7,266 nt of DNA, from positions 1-7,266 of the forward strand of contig WQTY01000052.1 of assembly GCA_009786045.1 (NCBI GenBank), written 5' to 3'. Both the position numbers and the translations under genes were made by a program. Of the stretch, positions 1 to 6,087 are shown one piece after another (positions within the stretch are counted from its first letter, which is position 1; every line of letters starts with the position of its first letter). The stretch is from Pseudomonadota bacterium. GTDB taxonomy: Bacteria; Myxococcota_A; Bradymonadia; UBA4248. The notes under the pieces were generated by a model. The model worked only from the letters and a program-made list of their open reading frames with translations. It had not been told where the DNA came from and ran no database searches.

Positions 1-443
1 TCGAGCACCAAAGACTGAATCTCATCACTGGGCGCAGCTTCGTCTTCTGGTTCGGGCTGAACCGGGAAACGCGGGGCATAGTCGATGACCGTTTCGAGGC
101 GTGGGGGACGCGGCACCGAAGGCGGGCGATCATCGCTTCCGCCATGGCTGACGGCCTTGACCTGTGTATGCAGCGAAGGCGCAGAGCCGGCGTTGTGGGC
201 ATGGATACCAAGCGATGACTCGGAGGGTTTTGGAATTGCCGCCGGCATGGGCATCAACGCAATCTCAAGCCCCCAAATCTTCCGCAGCGGCGGCCACTTT
301 TTGGCTTCGATCCAGTCGCCGTTAGGCAACATCTTTATGAACGTGTCTTTTTGGATCGTATCCACTTCGGCGAGCTTTGCCAGCTCTTCATCGCTTCCGA
401 TTTCAGCCACAAAATTCGCTGTCTTGACTAAATACTTCGGCAC
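1..443 (-). CDS. Hypothetical protein with GYF_2-like N-terminal domain and Pro-rich tail (partial, C-terminus off the window)
   Basis: An uninterrupted minus-strand frame of 147 codons runs from a GTG at 443 to the left edge, so the C-terminus is missing. The start is chosen because GGAGGGG lies 2-8 bases upstream (446-452) and a promoter at 483-511 would begin transcription about 33 bases before it. Two in-frame alternatives further up (GTG near 473, TTG near 494) would sit at or before that transcription start. The first 60 residues are compact and charged. The arrangement DEELAKL, then DTFIKM, then GDWIEAKKWPPLRKIWG resembles the GYF_2/DUF4339 pattern (xxEL, I...T.I, W..A...P.L), a small domain seen in bacterial multidomain and membrane-associated proteins. 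From about residue 70 the sequence is rich in Pro, Ser and acidic residues, like a disordered linker. There is no signal peptide or membrane segment in the visible part. Family assignment is tentative; the reality of the gene is much surer. Confidence 0.75.
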   Translation of the reverse strand, partial: MPKYLVKTANFVAEIGSDEELAKLAEVDTIQKDTFIKMLPNGDWIEAKKWPPLRKIWGLEIALMPMPAAIPKPSESSLGIHAHNAGSAPSLHTQVKAVSHGGSDDRPPSVPRPPRLETVIDYAPRFPVQPEPEDEAAPSDEIQSLVL

Positions 444-482
444 AGCCCCTCCACATAGGCACGCTTCCGGCACCGGGGAGGC

Positions 483-511
483 ATTATTGACCAAAACGGG
501 GAAAATTGCAA
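483..511 (-). promoter_or_regulatory. Sigma70-like promoter of the left-hand minus-strand gene
   Basis: On the minus strand, TTGCAA (506-511) is followed after exactly 17 bases by AATAAT (483-488). That is 4 of 6 and 5 of 6 matches to the TTGACA and TATAAT consensus. Transcription would begin near 476, leaving a short leader before the GTG at 443. Position and spacing fit the gene start independently chosen from the ribosome binding site. Confidence 0.5.
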
Positions 512-561
512 AGCCGTTATGCGGATCGCACGGGTTGCTCTACACTTTTTGACCGTTTATC

Positions 562-632
562 CGGTGCGCCCGCTATTGCCCGTGCGGGCAATACGCGGTG
601 CGGGCCCGGCTATCTGCCATTGGGCAGATACG
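562..632. repeat. Two tandem hairpin units with a shared frame and different stems
   Basis: Two consecutive units start with the same CGGTGCG (562-568 and 596-602), continue through a C/G-rich stretch into CTAT, form a hairpin, and close with ATACG. Unit 1 folds as TATTGCCC (574-581), loop GTGC, GGGCAATA (586-593). Unit 2 folds as TATCTGCC (611-618), loop ATTG, GGCAGATA (623-630). In both, the stem continues outward past one bulged C on the 3' side (594 and 631), pairing 571-573 with 595-597 and 607-610 with 632-635. The arms differ between units yet stay perfectly paired, so pairing rather than sequence seems to be kept. They lie between divergent promoters and are not coding. Confidence 0.7.
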
Positions 633-644
633 CCGCGCCTTTTT
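597..644 (+). terminator. Possible intrinsic terminator or attenuator ending in TTTTT
   Basis: The second hairpin unit can be extended: GGTGC (597-601) pairs with GCGCC (635-639) around the inner 607-635 stem, and TTTTT (640-644) follows directly. The form is that of a Rho-independent terminator reading rightward. However, no plus-strand gene ends before it in this window, so it would end only a short transcript or read-through, or act as an attenuator if a promoter exists upstream. A -35-like TTGACC at 549-554 has no convincing -10 behind it. Confidence 0.35.
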
Positions 645-648
645 AAGC

Positions 649-677
649 TTTACGCCAGCGCGGATATTTCGTAAAAA
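649..677 (+). promoter_or_regulatory. Candidate promoter for the TPR-yicC-cytochrome operon
   Basis: TTTACG (649-654) and TAAAAA (672-677) are separated by 17 bases; each matches the sigma70 consensus at 4 of 6 positions. Transcription would start near 684, about 68 bases before the ATG at 752. It is the best pair found downstream of the hairpin units, but it is weak by sequence and could be chance. Confidence 0.3.
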
Positions 678-751
678 AGTGGCTATCGACTAGGCCGCGG
701 ACAGTGTTTTCGGCCTGTTCAGGACGGCCGTCACACGAGGGAGAAGAGCAG

Positions 752-2944
752 ATGCAAGCGAGCGAACAGATTTCTTTTTCAGAAGTACAGCGTCTTTCCA
801 GGATCGCACTAGAGGCTGGGGACCTGGTCAAGCTGCAAGGGATACTCGTTCCGTTACTCAGGGAAGATGATCGCAGCAGGAGTGCGGGCGACAATCTCTT
901 CATTTACCGAACACTTGGAGCCATGTACCGCGATCAGGACAAAGACAGCGAATCGCTCATGGCTTTCGAGCAGGCATACGGCTACGATCCTCGTCATTTT
1001 GAAGTTCTCGAAACCCTCGCCGAAGCCGAGCTCAGGAAAGAAGCCTCCGAAGCCAACGTTAAGCTTCTGATGGAGCTTCTGGTGTTCCACCGCGAATCCC
1101 TGAAAAGTCCTACAATCTTTCGCATTTTCAGACTTTTTGGCGATCATCGCCAGGCCATGGGCAATCTCGATGAGGCGCGTGAGTACTACGAAAAGGCCCT
1201 CGAAGCACGTCCCGGCGATATGGAGCTCATCCATGCCCTGCTCAAGGTGTCGCAGGCCAGCGGCAACGATGAAGCCATCGTCAAGTCCCGCGAAAAGCTC
1301 CTCTCAACGCTGACGAGCCCCGAAAGCCGGGCAGCTGTTCTGGTAAGCATCGGCGATGACTATCTCAATGCATTCCAGGATGAAGCGCGTGCTCTGGCAA
1401 CCTACGAGGAGGCACTTTCGGAGTGTGCCCAGAGTACGGCGGCTTTGCAGCGCATCCTCATTATTGCAGAGCGTGCTGAGGACTGGGGCCGGACGCTCAA
1501 TGCGCTGGAGGCGCTGGTCAATTCAACGGATGACAGCGAAGAGAAAGCGAAGTACCTCCTTAAGATGGCCTGGATTTTTAAGGAAAAGCTGGACAACACC
1601 AAACACGCCATTCAGCTCTTTAATGAAGTACTCGACCTGCAGCCTGAGCAATTGGAGGTTTTCCAGGGGCTCATCGGCATCTTGACAGGCCAGGAAGACT
1701 ATCTGTCGGTGGAAGCAAACTATGAACTCATGATCGAGCGCCAGCGCAAGATATCGCCGCTCAACGTCAAGCTGTTGGCGGTGTTGTGCAAGAATCTGGG
1801 CGAGCTTCGTCTCAAACACCTCAACAACATTCCCGGCGCAGCACAGGCCTATCAGGTTGTCAGCGAGCTTTATCCTGACAATCCGAATTTTCATGCGGTT
1901 CTCGCCAAGCTTTATGCGCAATCGGAAGACACGCTCTCGCGTGCGATTTTTGAGAATCGCGAGGTGCTTCGGCTTGCACCGGACAGAGTGGAGTGTGTAG
2001 GTGCCATGGCGCGTTGTTACCGCAGGCTGGAAAAATATGATGAATCGCTTTGCACTTACCGCGTCCTTGATGTTCTGGGGCTCAACGATGATGACGGGCG
2101 CGCCATCGTCGAGCGGTTTAAATCCTCCACGACACCACGCATCAGCAGCCACTTTACCGAAGACGACTGGCGGCTTTTGCGTCCGGCAACGCTCGACAAC
2201 ACCATTGCGCAGATCCTGCGCATCAGCGTCCCGGCCATCGGCAACTGCTTTGCAAATGACTTTGATCACTATCGCATCAGAGAGCAGGATGCGCGCGTGA
2301 ACATGAGCGATCCGACGGTTTTTGTCGGTGCCCTCAAGCAGGCCATCCAACCGCTGGGATTTGCCGAAGTGCCCAACGTCTATCGGTGCGATCAGTTCAA
2401 GGGGGTTGTGAACGCCTTCTTCAGCCAGCGATCTTTTCTCGTCAACCCGGACTACCTGAGCGGGCGAGCCGAGCGAGATATTGTCTTTACAACTTCCAAG
2501 GCGCTTTTGCTCATGCGCCCGGAGTTTTATCTTTTGCAGCTTGGCCGTGAGGCGCTGGAACTCATTTTCTATACCATATTCAAGACGGCAGTGCCTCAGC
2601 TCAACATCACGCTCGACAAGCAGCAGCTTAAGGTTTCCAAAGCACTGGAGCGCAACCTCTCCTCAGCCGATATGAACTCATTGGCAGACAAGGTTCGACA
2701 GCTCAATGACCGTGGGGCGAACCTTAACCTCAGGCTTTTCCTTGAGTCTGTTGAAGACTTTGCGAACCGTGTGGGGCTTTTGTTCTGCGATGATCCTTCG
2801 ATCATTGAGCGATTGCTCAAGGAAGAATCGCGTGTTATCAGCTCGCGATCGCCGCAGGAACGCCTGGGTTCACTTCTCGTCTGGGCTATGAGCGAAGAGT
2901 ACATGGCGCTTCGCAAGCGACTGGATATCAGCATTCGTGTCTAG
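752..2944 (+). CDS. Large TPR-repeat protein with unclassified C-terminal domain
   Basis: This 730-residue protein is built mostly of helical tetratricopeptide repeats. Clear TPR-like units lie near residues 50-83, 124-157, 196-229, 267-300 and 413-445, with poorer units between; recognisable pieces include DEAREYYEKALEARPGD and HAIQLFNEVLDLQPEQ. Repeats of this kind form scaffolds for protein-protein contact. From about residue 465 to the end the sequence is different: an ordered helical domain with WRLLRPATLDNTI, FTTSKALLLMRPEFYLL and a charged end. Similar RPE-containing C-terminal regions follow TPRs in proteins I associate with myxobacteria and relatives, but I know no function for them. 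No signal peptide or membrane helix is visible, so it is probably cytoplasmic. The ATG at 752 is chosen over an in-frame GTG at 704 because AGGGAGA (738-744) precedes it at normal spacing and nothing similar precedes the GTG. It is the first gene of a probable operon with yicC 42 bases downstream. Confidence 0.93.
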   Translation: MQASEQISFSEVQRLSRIALEAGDLVKLQGILVPLLREDDRSRSAGDNLFIYRTLGAMYRDQDKDSESLMAFEQAYGYDPRHFEVLETLAEAELRKEASEANVKLLMELLVFHRESLKSPTIFRIFRLFGDHRQAMGNLDEAREYYEKALEARPGDMELIHALLKVSQASGNDEAIVKSREKLLSTLTSPESRAAVLVSIGDDYLNAFQDEARALATYEEALSECAQSTAALQRILIIAERAEDWGRTLNALEALVNSTDDSEEKAKYLLKMAWIFKEKLDNTKHAIQLFNEVLDLQPEQLEVFQGLIGILTGQEDYLSVEANYELMIERQRKISPLNVKLLAVLCKNLGELRLKHLNNIPGAAQAYQVVSELYPDNPNFHAVLAKLYAQSEDTLSRAIFENREVLRLAPDRVECVGAMARCYRRLEKYDESLCTYRVLDVLGLNDDDGRAIVERFKSSTTPRISSHFTEDDWRLLRPATLDNTIAQILRISVPAIGNCFANDFDHYRIREQDARVNMSDPTVFVGALKQAIQPLGFAEVPNVYRCDQFKGVVNAFFSQRSFLVNPDYLSGRAERDIVFTTSKALLLMRPEFYLLQLGREALELIFYTIFKTAVPQLNITLDKQQLKVSKALERNLSSADMNSLADKVRQLNDRGANLNLRLFLESVEDFANRVGLLFCDDPSIIERLLKEESRVISSRSPQERLGSLLVWAMSEEYMALRKRLDISIRV

Positions 2945-2986
2945 CAATGCTGGTCATATTTTGGGGAGCCACTTTAGGAGTTCGGC

Positions 2987-3874
2987 ATGGCATACAGCAT
3001 GACGGGATTTGGAACAGGCACGGGGAGCTACCAGGGCGTTGCCATGGAAGTTCAGGCTAAGACACTCAACAGCCGCGGTCTGGACATTCGCATCAACATG
3101 GACGAGATGGAGAACAATCTCGAGGTTCTGTTTACGAAACTTATTAAGCAATTCGTTGCCCGCGGACGTGTTGAACTGACCATCGTGCTTAAGCGCAGCG
3201 AAGGCAGCGCCACCGGATTCAATCTCGAACTCTTCGAGCGCCGCGTACAGGCGGTAGAAACGCTCTTTGGGGGAGACTGGTCACTAAGGCGCTGTATGGA
3301 GTTTTGCATCAATCAGCCGGAAGTCTGGCGCGATTCGCGCCGCCAGAAGTTCGATCCTGAGCTTTCGGCAGCGATCATCGAAACCGCCAGAATCGCTCTG
3401 GAGCACGTGACGGTCGTTCGGCGTCAGGAAGGCAAAGCTTTGAAAGAGTACATGCTTGATGCACTTGAGTCGCTGGAAACGAGCCGGCAGAATGCAAAAG
3501 AGCGAGCCCCGGAGCGGATTAACGAATTTCGTCAACGGCTTATGGAGCGTGTGGGCACCCTGCAAACAGAAACAGGTGCGGTATTCGACGTTCGACAGCT
3601 GGAGGGAGAAGTTGCGCTTTTGGCAGACAAACTTGATATCACCGAAGAGCTGACACGCATCGGAGCCCACCTCTCAGCGCTTCGTATCATGGTTCTGACC
3701 AACACGGATCCCCTCACCTGTATCGGCAAGAAGATCGACTTCTATTTGCAGGAGCTTGGACGTGAGGCAACGACGATTGCTTCCAAAAGCCGGGACACCA
3801 TCCTGACGCGACACACCATCGATATGAGGACAACCATTGAGTCCATGCGCGAGCAAGCCGCAAATCTCCAATAA
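2987..3874 (+). CDS. yicC: YicC/YloC family protein, implicated in RNA turnover
   Basis: At 295 residues this is the usual length for the family. The N-terminal YicC_N signature SMTGFG is at residues 4-9, followed by the EVQAKTLNSRGLDIR stretch that corresponds to the family's conserved E.(R/K)..N.R.LD segment. The C-terminal DUF1732 part shows EELTRIGAHL (220-229) and GKKIDFYLQELGRE (247-260) leading into SKS (266-268), the most conserved block of the family. Members in E. coli and Bacillus are reported to act in RNA degradation as nuclease or adaptor; a cytoplasmic role is expected. Where relatives commonly have RE.NT.GSK, this protein reads RE-A-T-T-I-A-SK, so the Asn is replaced by Thr. 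The ATG has AGGAG (2976-2980) six bases upstream. In many genomes yicC precedes gmk and rpoZ; here it follows a TPR gene and precedes a cytochrome gene, so that usual neighbourhood is absent. Confidence 0.95.
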   Translation: MAYSMTGFGTGTGSYQGVAMEVQAKTLNSRGLDIRINMDEMENNLEVLFTKLIKQFVARGRVELTIVLKRSEGSATGFNLELFERRVQAVETLFGGDWSLRRCMEFCINQPEVWRDSRRQKFDPELSAAIIETARIALEHVTVVRRQEGKALKEYMLDALESLETSRQNAKERAPERINEFRQRLMERVGTLQTETGAVFDVRQLEGEVALLADKLDITEELTRIGAHLSALRIMVLTNTDPLTCIGKKIDFYLQELGREATTIASKSRDTILTRHTIDMRTTIESMREQAANLQ

Positions 3875-3893
3875 ATACCCGGGAGCTTGTGCC

Positions 3894-4346
3894 GTGTTTC
3901 GAATACAGGGGTTGCTTTGCCTGATTCTTATGACTGTGCTGTGCCTGTCATGCCGTTCTCAAACGCCCAACAATGTCTCTGTCTCTCTGGCACGGCTGAC
4001 CCAGGCAATGACGCAAGGTGCCATGCTTGGATCCCTGGCCGTTGATCAGTTAGGACATACGCCGCGCGATCTCAGTCCCAATCCCCTCGTCGGTGAGCAT
4101 CTGTTTGGCCGGTATTGCAGTGCATGCCATGGAAGCGGAAAAAACGGCCCTAAGATTGTTGGGTATTATGACAAAACACCGGACTCCGAAAGCGATATTG
4201 CCATCATTCGTCATGGCTTAATCGAGATGCCGGGTTTTGGTTCGCGGCTCACCGAATTCCAGATCAAGGATCTCCTGGCCTATCTGGAGGCAAGCTATGC
4301 AGCAGTCCATGCCAAACCCTCCCAAAGCGATGTGCCTGCACCATGA
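3894..4346 (+). CDS. Small single-haem cytochrome c, membrane-anchored or exported
   Basis: The 150-residue product starts with a hydrophobic segment (residues 5-19) ending in L-C-L-S-C at Cys20. This looks like a lipoprotein signal, although Cys at -3 is atypical, so an ordinary signal peptide or anchor is also possible. The haem c binding site CSACH is at residues 75-79, within GEHLFGRYCSACHG, and the likely distal ligand is Met112 in EMPGFG. The closing helix is EFQIKDLLAYLEASY. This is the standard layout of a class I (cytochrome_CBB3/c6-like) domain of about 75 residues, giving periplasmic electron transfer; the partner cannot be told from the window. I choose GTG 3894 because GGGAG (3881-3885) sits eight bases before it and the signal segment then starts at the N-terminus; an earlier start at 3837 would overlap yicC and add a non-signal-like extension. 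It follows yicC by 19 bases, suggesting co-transcription. Confidence 0.9.
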   Translation: MFRIQGLLCLILMTVLCLSCRSQTPNNVSVSLARLTQAMTQGAMLGSLAVDQLGHTPRDLSPNPLVGEHLFGRYCSACHGSGKNGPKIVGYYDKTPDSESDIAIIRHGLIEMPGFGSRLTEFQIKDLLAYLEASYAAVHAKPSQSDVPAP

Positions 4347-4500
4347 TGCCATTGTGTCAGATTCCGGTGATATGCCATACCCAGCAAAGACGGATCATTT
4401 GCTCAGTACAAACAAGATGTTTTGTTCATTTTGTGCACAGCACCTGAGAATATCAAATGACTTGGAAGGCGGGGCATCGGCGCAGACGCGCTTGCAGGAT
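4347..4500. other. Non-coding stretch after the cytochrome gene
   Basis: I see no convincing gene here. A 34-codon frame starting at the ATGA overlapping the cytochrome stop (4343-4447) and a longer frame running through 4237-4563 both lack a ribosome binding site at a sensible distance and resemble no known protein. No strong dyad was found in this part of the gap; the structured elements come further right. Confidence 0.5.
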
Positions 4501-4524
4501 ATGCCTGTGCTATCGGGCATTTTT
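4501..4524 (+). terminator. Probable Rho-independent terminator of the TPR-yicC-cytochrome operon
   Basis: ATGCCT (4501-4506) pairs with GGGCAT (4515-4520), including one T-G pair, around an 8-base loop. A run of five T (4520-4524) follows, with a second T-rich stretch at 4531-4536. The stem is short, so efficiency is uncertain. It lies about 155 bases after the cytochrome stop codon. Confidence 0.4.
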
Positions 4525-4581
4525 GCTGATATTTTTATGTATTGTCTGGATTGGCAGCGATAAAATTCTGCCATGGAATGA

Positions 4582-4639
4582 CGATTTTTTGGGGCGTTTT
4601 GTTAAAAATCGGCCTTATAGTGATTAAGGTCAAAGGCCG
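4582..4639. repeat. Two abutting perfect inverted repeats upstream of recA
   Basis: The first has arms CGATTTTT (4582-4589) and AAAAATCG (4604-4611), 8 of 8 paired across 14 bases. The second has arms CGGCCTT (4610-4616) and AAGGCCG (4633-4639), 7 of 7 paired across 16 bases. They share the CG at 4610-4611, so as RNA hairpins they would compete for those bases. They could be operator half-sites, RNA structures, or chance in an AT-rich stretch. Confidence 0.45.
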
Positions 4640-4661
4640 GGATTAGGTGGACAAAAATACC

Positions 4662-4690
4662 TTGACAATTAATCAATTGTTCAGTACTTG
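4662..4690 (+). promoter_or_regulatory. recA promoter -35 region with dyad, possible LexA operator
   Basis: A perfect -35 TTGACA (4662-4667) is overlapped by the dyad ACAATT-AATC-AATTGT (4665-4680). GTTCAG follows at 4679-4684. The position 17 bases beyond the -35 reads TACTTG, a poor -10, so a weak or helped promoter is likely. From memory, the LexA box described for Myxococcus ends in GTTCAG preceded by a degenerate half; here about 12 of 17 positions agree. Neither the E. coli CTGT-N8-ACAG nor the Gram-positive GAAC-N4-GTTC box is present. Transcription would start near 4697, about 48 bases before the ATG. Confidence 0.5.
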
Positions 4691-4744
4691 ACCACCATCA
4701 CGGTGAACGTGGTTTCGACGACAGATGTTAAGGAGACTGAAAAC

Positions 4745-5812
4745 ATGGCAAAGAGCGCAGCGAAAGAGATTGACAACAAGGAACGTGCGATTGAGGTAGC
4801 GATATCTGCGATAGAAAAGCAGTTTGGAAAAGGCTCCATCATGCGTCTTGGCAGTGATGAGCAGGTTCAGATTGCTACGATCCCGACGGGTTCTGTTGGG
4901 CTCGACATCGCACTGGGGATTGGGGGCTACCCTCGTGGCCGTATCATCGAGATATATGGGCCGGAAGCCAGCGGCAAGACAACGGTTGCCCTTCATGCCA
5001 TTGCAGAGTGTCAAAAGCTTGGCGGTACAGCAGTTTTCATTGACGCAGAGCATGCGCTCGATGTTCAGTATGCACGTCGTCTGGGCGTGAACATTGACAA
5101 TCTTCTGGTAAGCCAACCTGACTATGGTGAACAGGCCCTTGAGATTGCGGCTCAGCTTGTCCAGACCAATGCTGTCGATCTCATTGTCATCGACTCAGTG
5201 GCGGCGCTTGTTCCCAAGGCAGAAGTCGACGGAGAGATGGGAGATTCCCATGTCGGTCTTCAGGCAAGACTCATGAGCCAGGCTTGCCGCAAACTCACGA
5301 GTGTCAGTGCCAAAGGCAAAACGGCGCTTGTCTTCATTAACCAGCTTCGAACAAAGGTTGGCGTGGTCTACGGCAGCCCGGAAACAACCTCCGGCGGCAA
5401 TGCGCTCAAATACTATTCCACCGTACGGCTGGACGTGCGTGCATCTGAGAAGATCAAATCTGGCAACGACATCGTTGGGCAGCGAACACGCGTCAAGATT
5501 GTCAAAAACAAAGTTGCCCCCCCCTTCCGCGAAGTGTTTGTGGATATCATCTACGGCGAAGGTATCAGCACCGAGGGCGACCTGCTCGACTTGGGCGTTG
5601 CCCTGGGTATCGTCGACAAATCCGGCAGCTGGTATTCCTACGAGGGTGAGCGTATCGGCAATGGACGCGAGGCATGCAAAGCCTATCTGAAGGATAATCA
5701 AAAAATCATGCTTGCCATCGAAAACCGCATCCGCGAGAATCAAAACCTCCCTCTTCTCAACGAAATCATGCTCGCAAATGCAAGTGTTGATGGCGATGGT
5801 TCGCAGACGTAG
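4745..5812 (+). CDS. recA: RecA recombinase, homologous recombination and SOS regulator
   Basis: This 355-residue protein is full length (the E. coli protein has 353). It binds single-stranded DNA as an ATP-dependent filament, catalyses strand exchange in the cytoplasm and, in SOS-competent bacteria, triggers LexA self-cleavage. Visible motifs are the N-terminal polymerisation helix ending in GKGSIMRLG (28-36), Walker A GPEASGKT (72-79), the catalytic Glu102 in FIDAEHALD, Walker B LIVID (146-150), loop L1 around [18 protein letters not shown] (162-179), and loop L2 at residues 199-219 ([21 protein letters not shown]). L2 differs slightly from the common form: Thr for Met after the Arg, and VYGS for MFGN. 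The C-terminal tail is short and mildly acidic. The ATG at 4745 is preceded at nine bases by AAGGAG (4730-4735) and starts the protein with [10 protein letters not shown], typical of RecA; an in-frame TTG at 4688 lies in the promoter. A run of eight C (5517-5524) encodes Ala258-Pro-Pro. No recX follows. Confidence 0.99.
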   Translation: MAKSAAKEIDNKERAIEVAISAIEKQFGKGSIMRLGSDEQVQIATIPTGSVGLDIALGIGGYPRGRIIEIYGPEASGKTTVALHAIAECQKLGGTAVFIDAEHALDVQYARRLGVNIDNLLVSQPDYGEQALEIAAQLVQTNAVDLIVIDSVAALVPKAEVDGEMGDSHVGLQARLMSQACRKLTSVSAKGKTALVFINQLRTKVGVVYGSPETTSGGNALKYYSTVRLDVRASEKIKSGNDIVGQRTRVKIVKNKVAPPFREVFVDIIYGEGISTEGDLLDLGVALGIVDKSGSWYSYEGERIGNGREACKAYLKDNQKIMLAIENRIRENQNLPLLNEIMLANASVDGDGSQT

Positions 5813-5853
5813 AGTTACTCCCCACACAAGCAATGCACAGCATGCAGAGGGGG

Positions 5854-5902
5854 CGGGCGAGCTGGCCAGGGGGAGTTCTAATACTCCTCCTGAGCCAGCC
5901 CG
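5854..5902 (+). terminator. Long imperfect stem-loop after recA, likely transcription end or mRNA stabiliser
   Basis: CGGGC (5854-5858) pairs with GCCCG (5898-5902). Inside it TGGC pairs with GCCA, AGG with CCT, and GGAGT (5872-5876 region) with ACTCC (5883-5887) around the loop TCTAAT. The stem is long and GC-rich with small bulges. It is followed by only TTT and then C-rich sequence, so it is not a classical U-tract terminator. It begins about 40 bases after the recA stop codon. Confidence 0.45.
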
Positions 5903-5999
5903 TTTCCTGCCCTCCATTCTGGTGCAGCAGCCCAATTGGATTATCTCGACTTTGCTCACAATACGAGGTATGTGACCACAAACAATGCTCTTTGCCACA

Positions 6000-6037
6000 T
6001 TACCCACAAGCGGTACTTCGTATCGCAGAGGGTGTAA
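6000..6037 (+). repeat. Intergenic hairpin repeat, copy A (upstream of holA)
   Basis: The core at 6006-6034 matches copy B at 7232-7260 at 27 of 29 bases. It contains the hairpin GCGGTAC-TTC-GTATCGC (6010-6026), seven pairs including one G-T, with a three-base loop. An outer stem is possible: TTACCC (6000-6005) with GGG (6030-6032) and TAA (6035-6037), with TG bulged. It lies 54 bases upstream of the holA ATG and probably in its leader. The family is not one I recognise. Confidence 0.75.
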
Positions 6038-6068
6038 GGGAACAAATTCCCCCCCCCACGTAAAAAAA
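6038..6068 (+). other. Homopolymer-rich holA leader (C9 and A7 runs, small hairpin)
   Basis: Nine C (6049-6057) and seven A (6062-6068) lie just upstream of the holA ribosome binding site. GGGAA (6038-6042) can pair with TTCCC (6047-6051) around four bases. Such runs can slip in replication or sequencing; being outside the coding region, a length change would affect spacing or leader structure only. Confidence 0.5.
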
Positions 6069-6078
6069 GAAAACTGAA

Positions 6079-6085
6079 AAGGTGA
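6079..6085 (+). promoter_or_regulatory. Strong ribosome binding site that fixes the holA start
   Basis: AAGGTGA (6079-6085), continuing as TC, is complementary to the 3' end of 16S rRNA in the AGGTGATC part. It sits immediately before the ATG at 6088. An in-frame GTG at 6082 lies within this site and so cannot be the start. Confidence 0.7.
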
Positions 6086-6087
6086 TC

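Noticed and set aside
85..552. Plus-strand open frame of 155 codons at the left end
   Set aside because: It is antisense to the minus-strand frame ending at 443, which has a ribosome site, promoter and protein-like composition. The plus frame has none and its product is low in recognisable pattern.
562..632. Tandem repeats considered as a CRISPR array
   Set aside because: Only two units, directly adjacent with no spacer between them, and the variable part is itself the hairpin stem.
1523..2350. Minus-strand open frame of 275 codons
   Set aside because: It lies wholly inside the TPR gene on the opposite strand; its product is Cys/His-rich without any family pattern, as expected of a shadow frame.
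4343..4447. 34-codon frame whose ATG overlaps the cytochrome stop (ATGA)
   Set aside because: ATGA overlap suggests coupling, but there is no ribosome site, the composition is random-looking (many Cys, Arg, His), and no similarity is recognised.
4237..4563. 108-codon plus frame with a CxxC pair running past the cytochrome gene
   Set aside because: Its first third is out of frame inside the cytochrome gene and the rest lacks a start with a ribosome site; the CxxC is probably chance.
4704..4716. GAAC...GTTTC in the recA leader as a Gram-positive type SOS box
   Set aside because: The spacing is three instead of four bases and several consensus positions fail.
5936..5974. Promoter directly upstream of holA (TTGGAT or TCGACT with TATGTG)
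   Set aside because: At correct spacing the -10 candidates match the consensus at only two or three positions.
5195..6007. Minus-strand open frame of 270 codons across recA and its 3' flank
   Set aside because: Antisense to the fully recognisable RecA coding region; no ribosome site or known motif.
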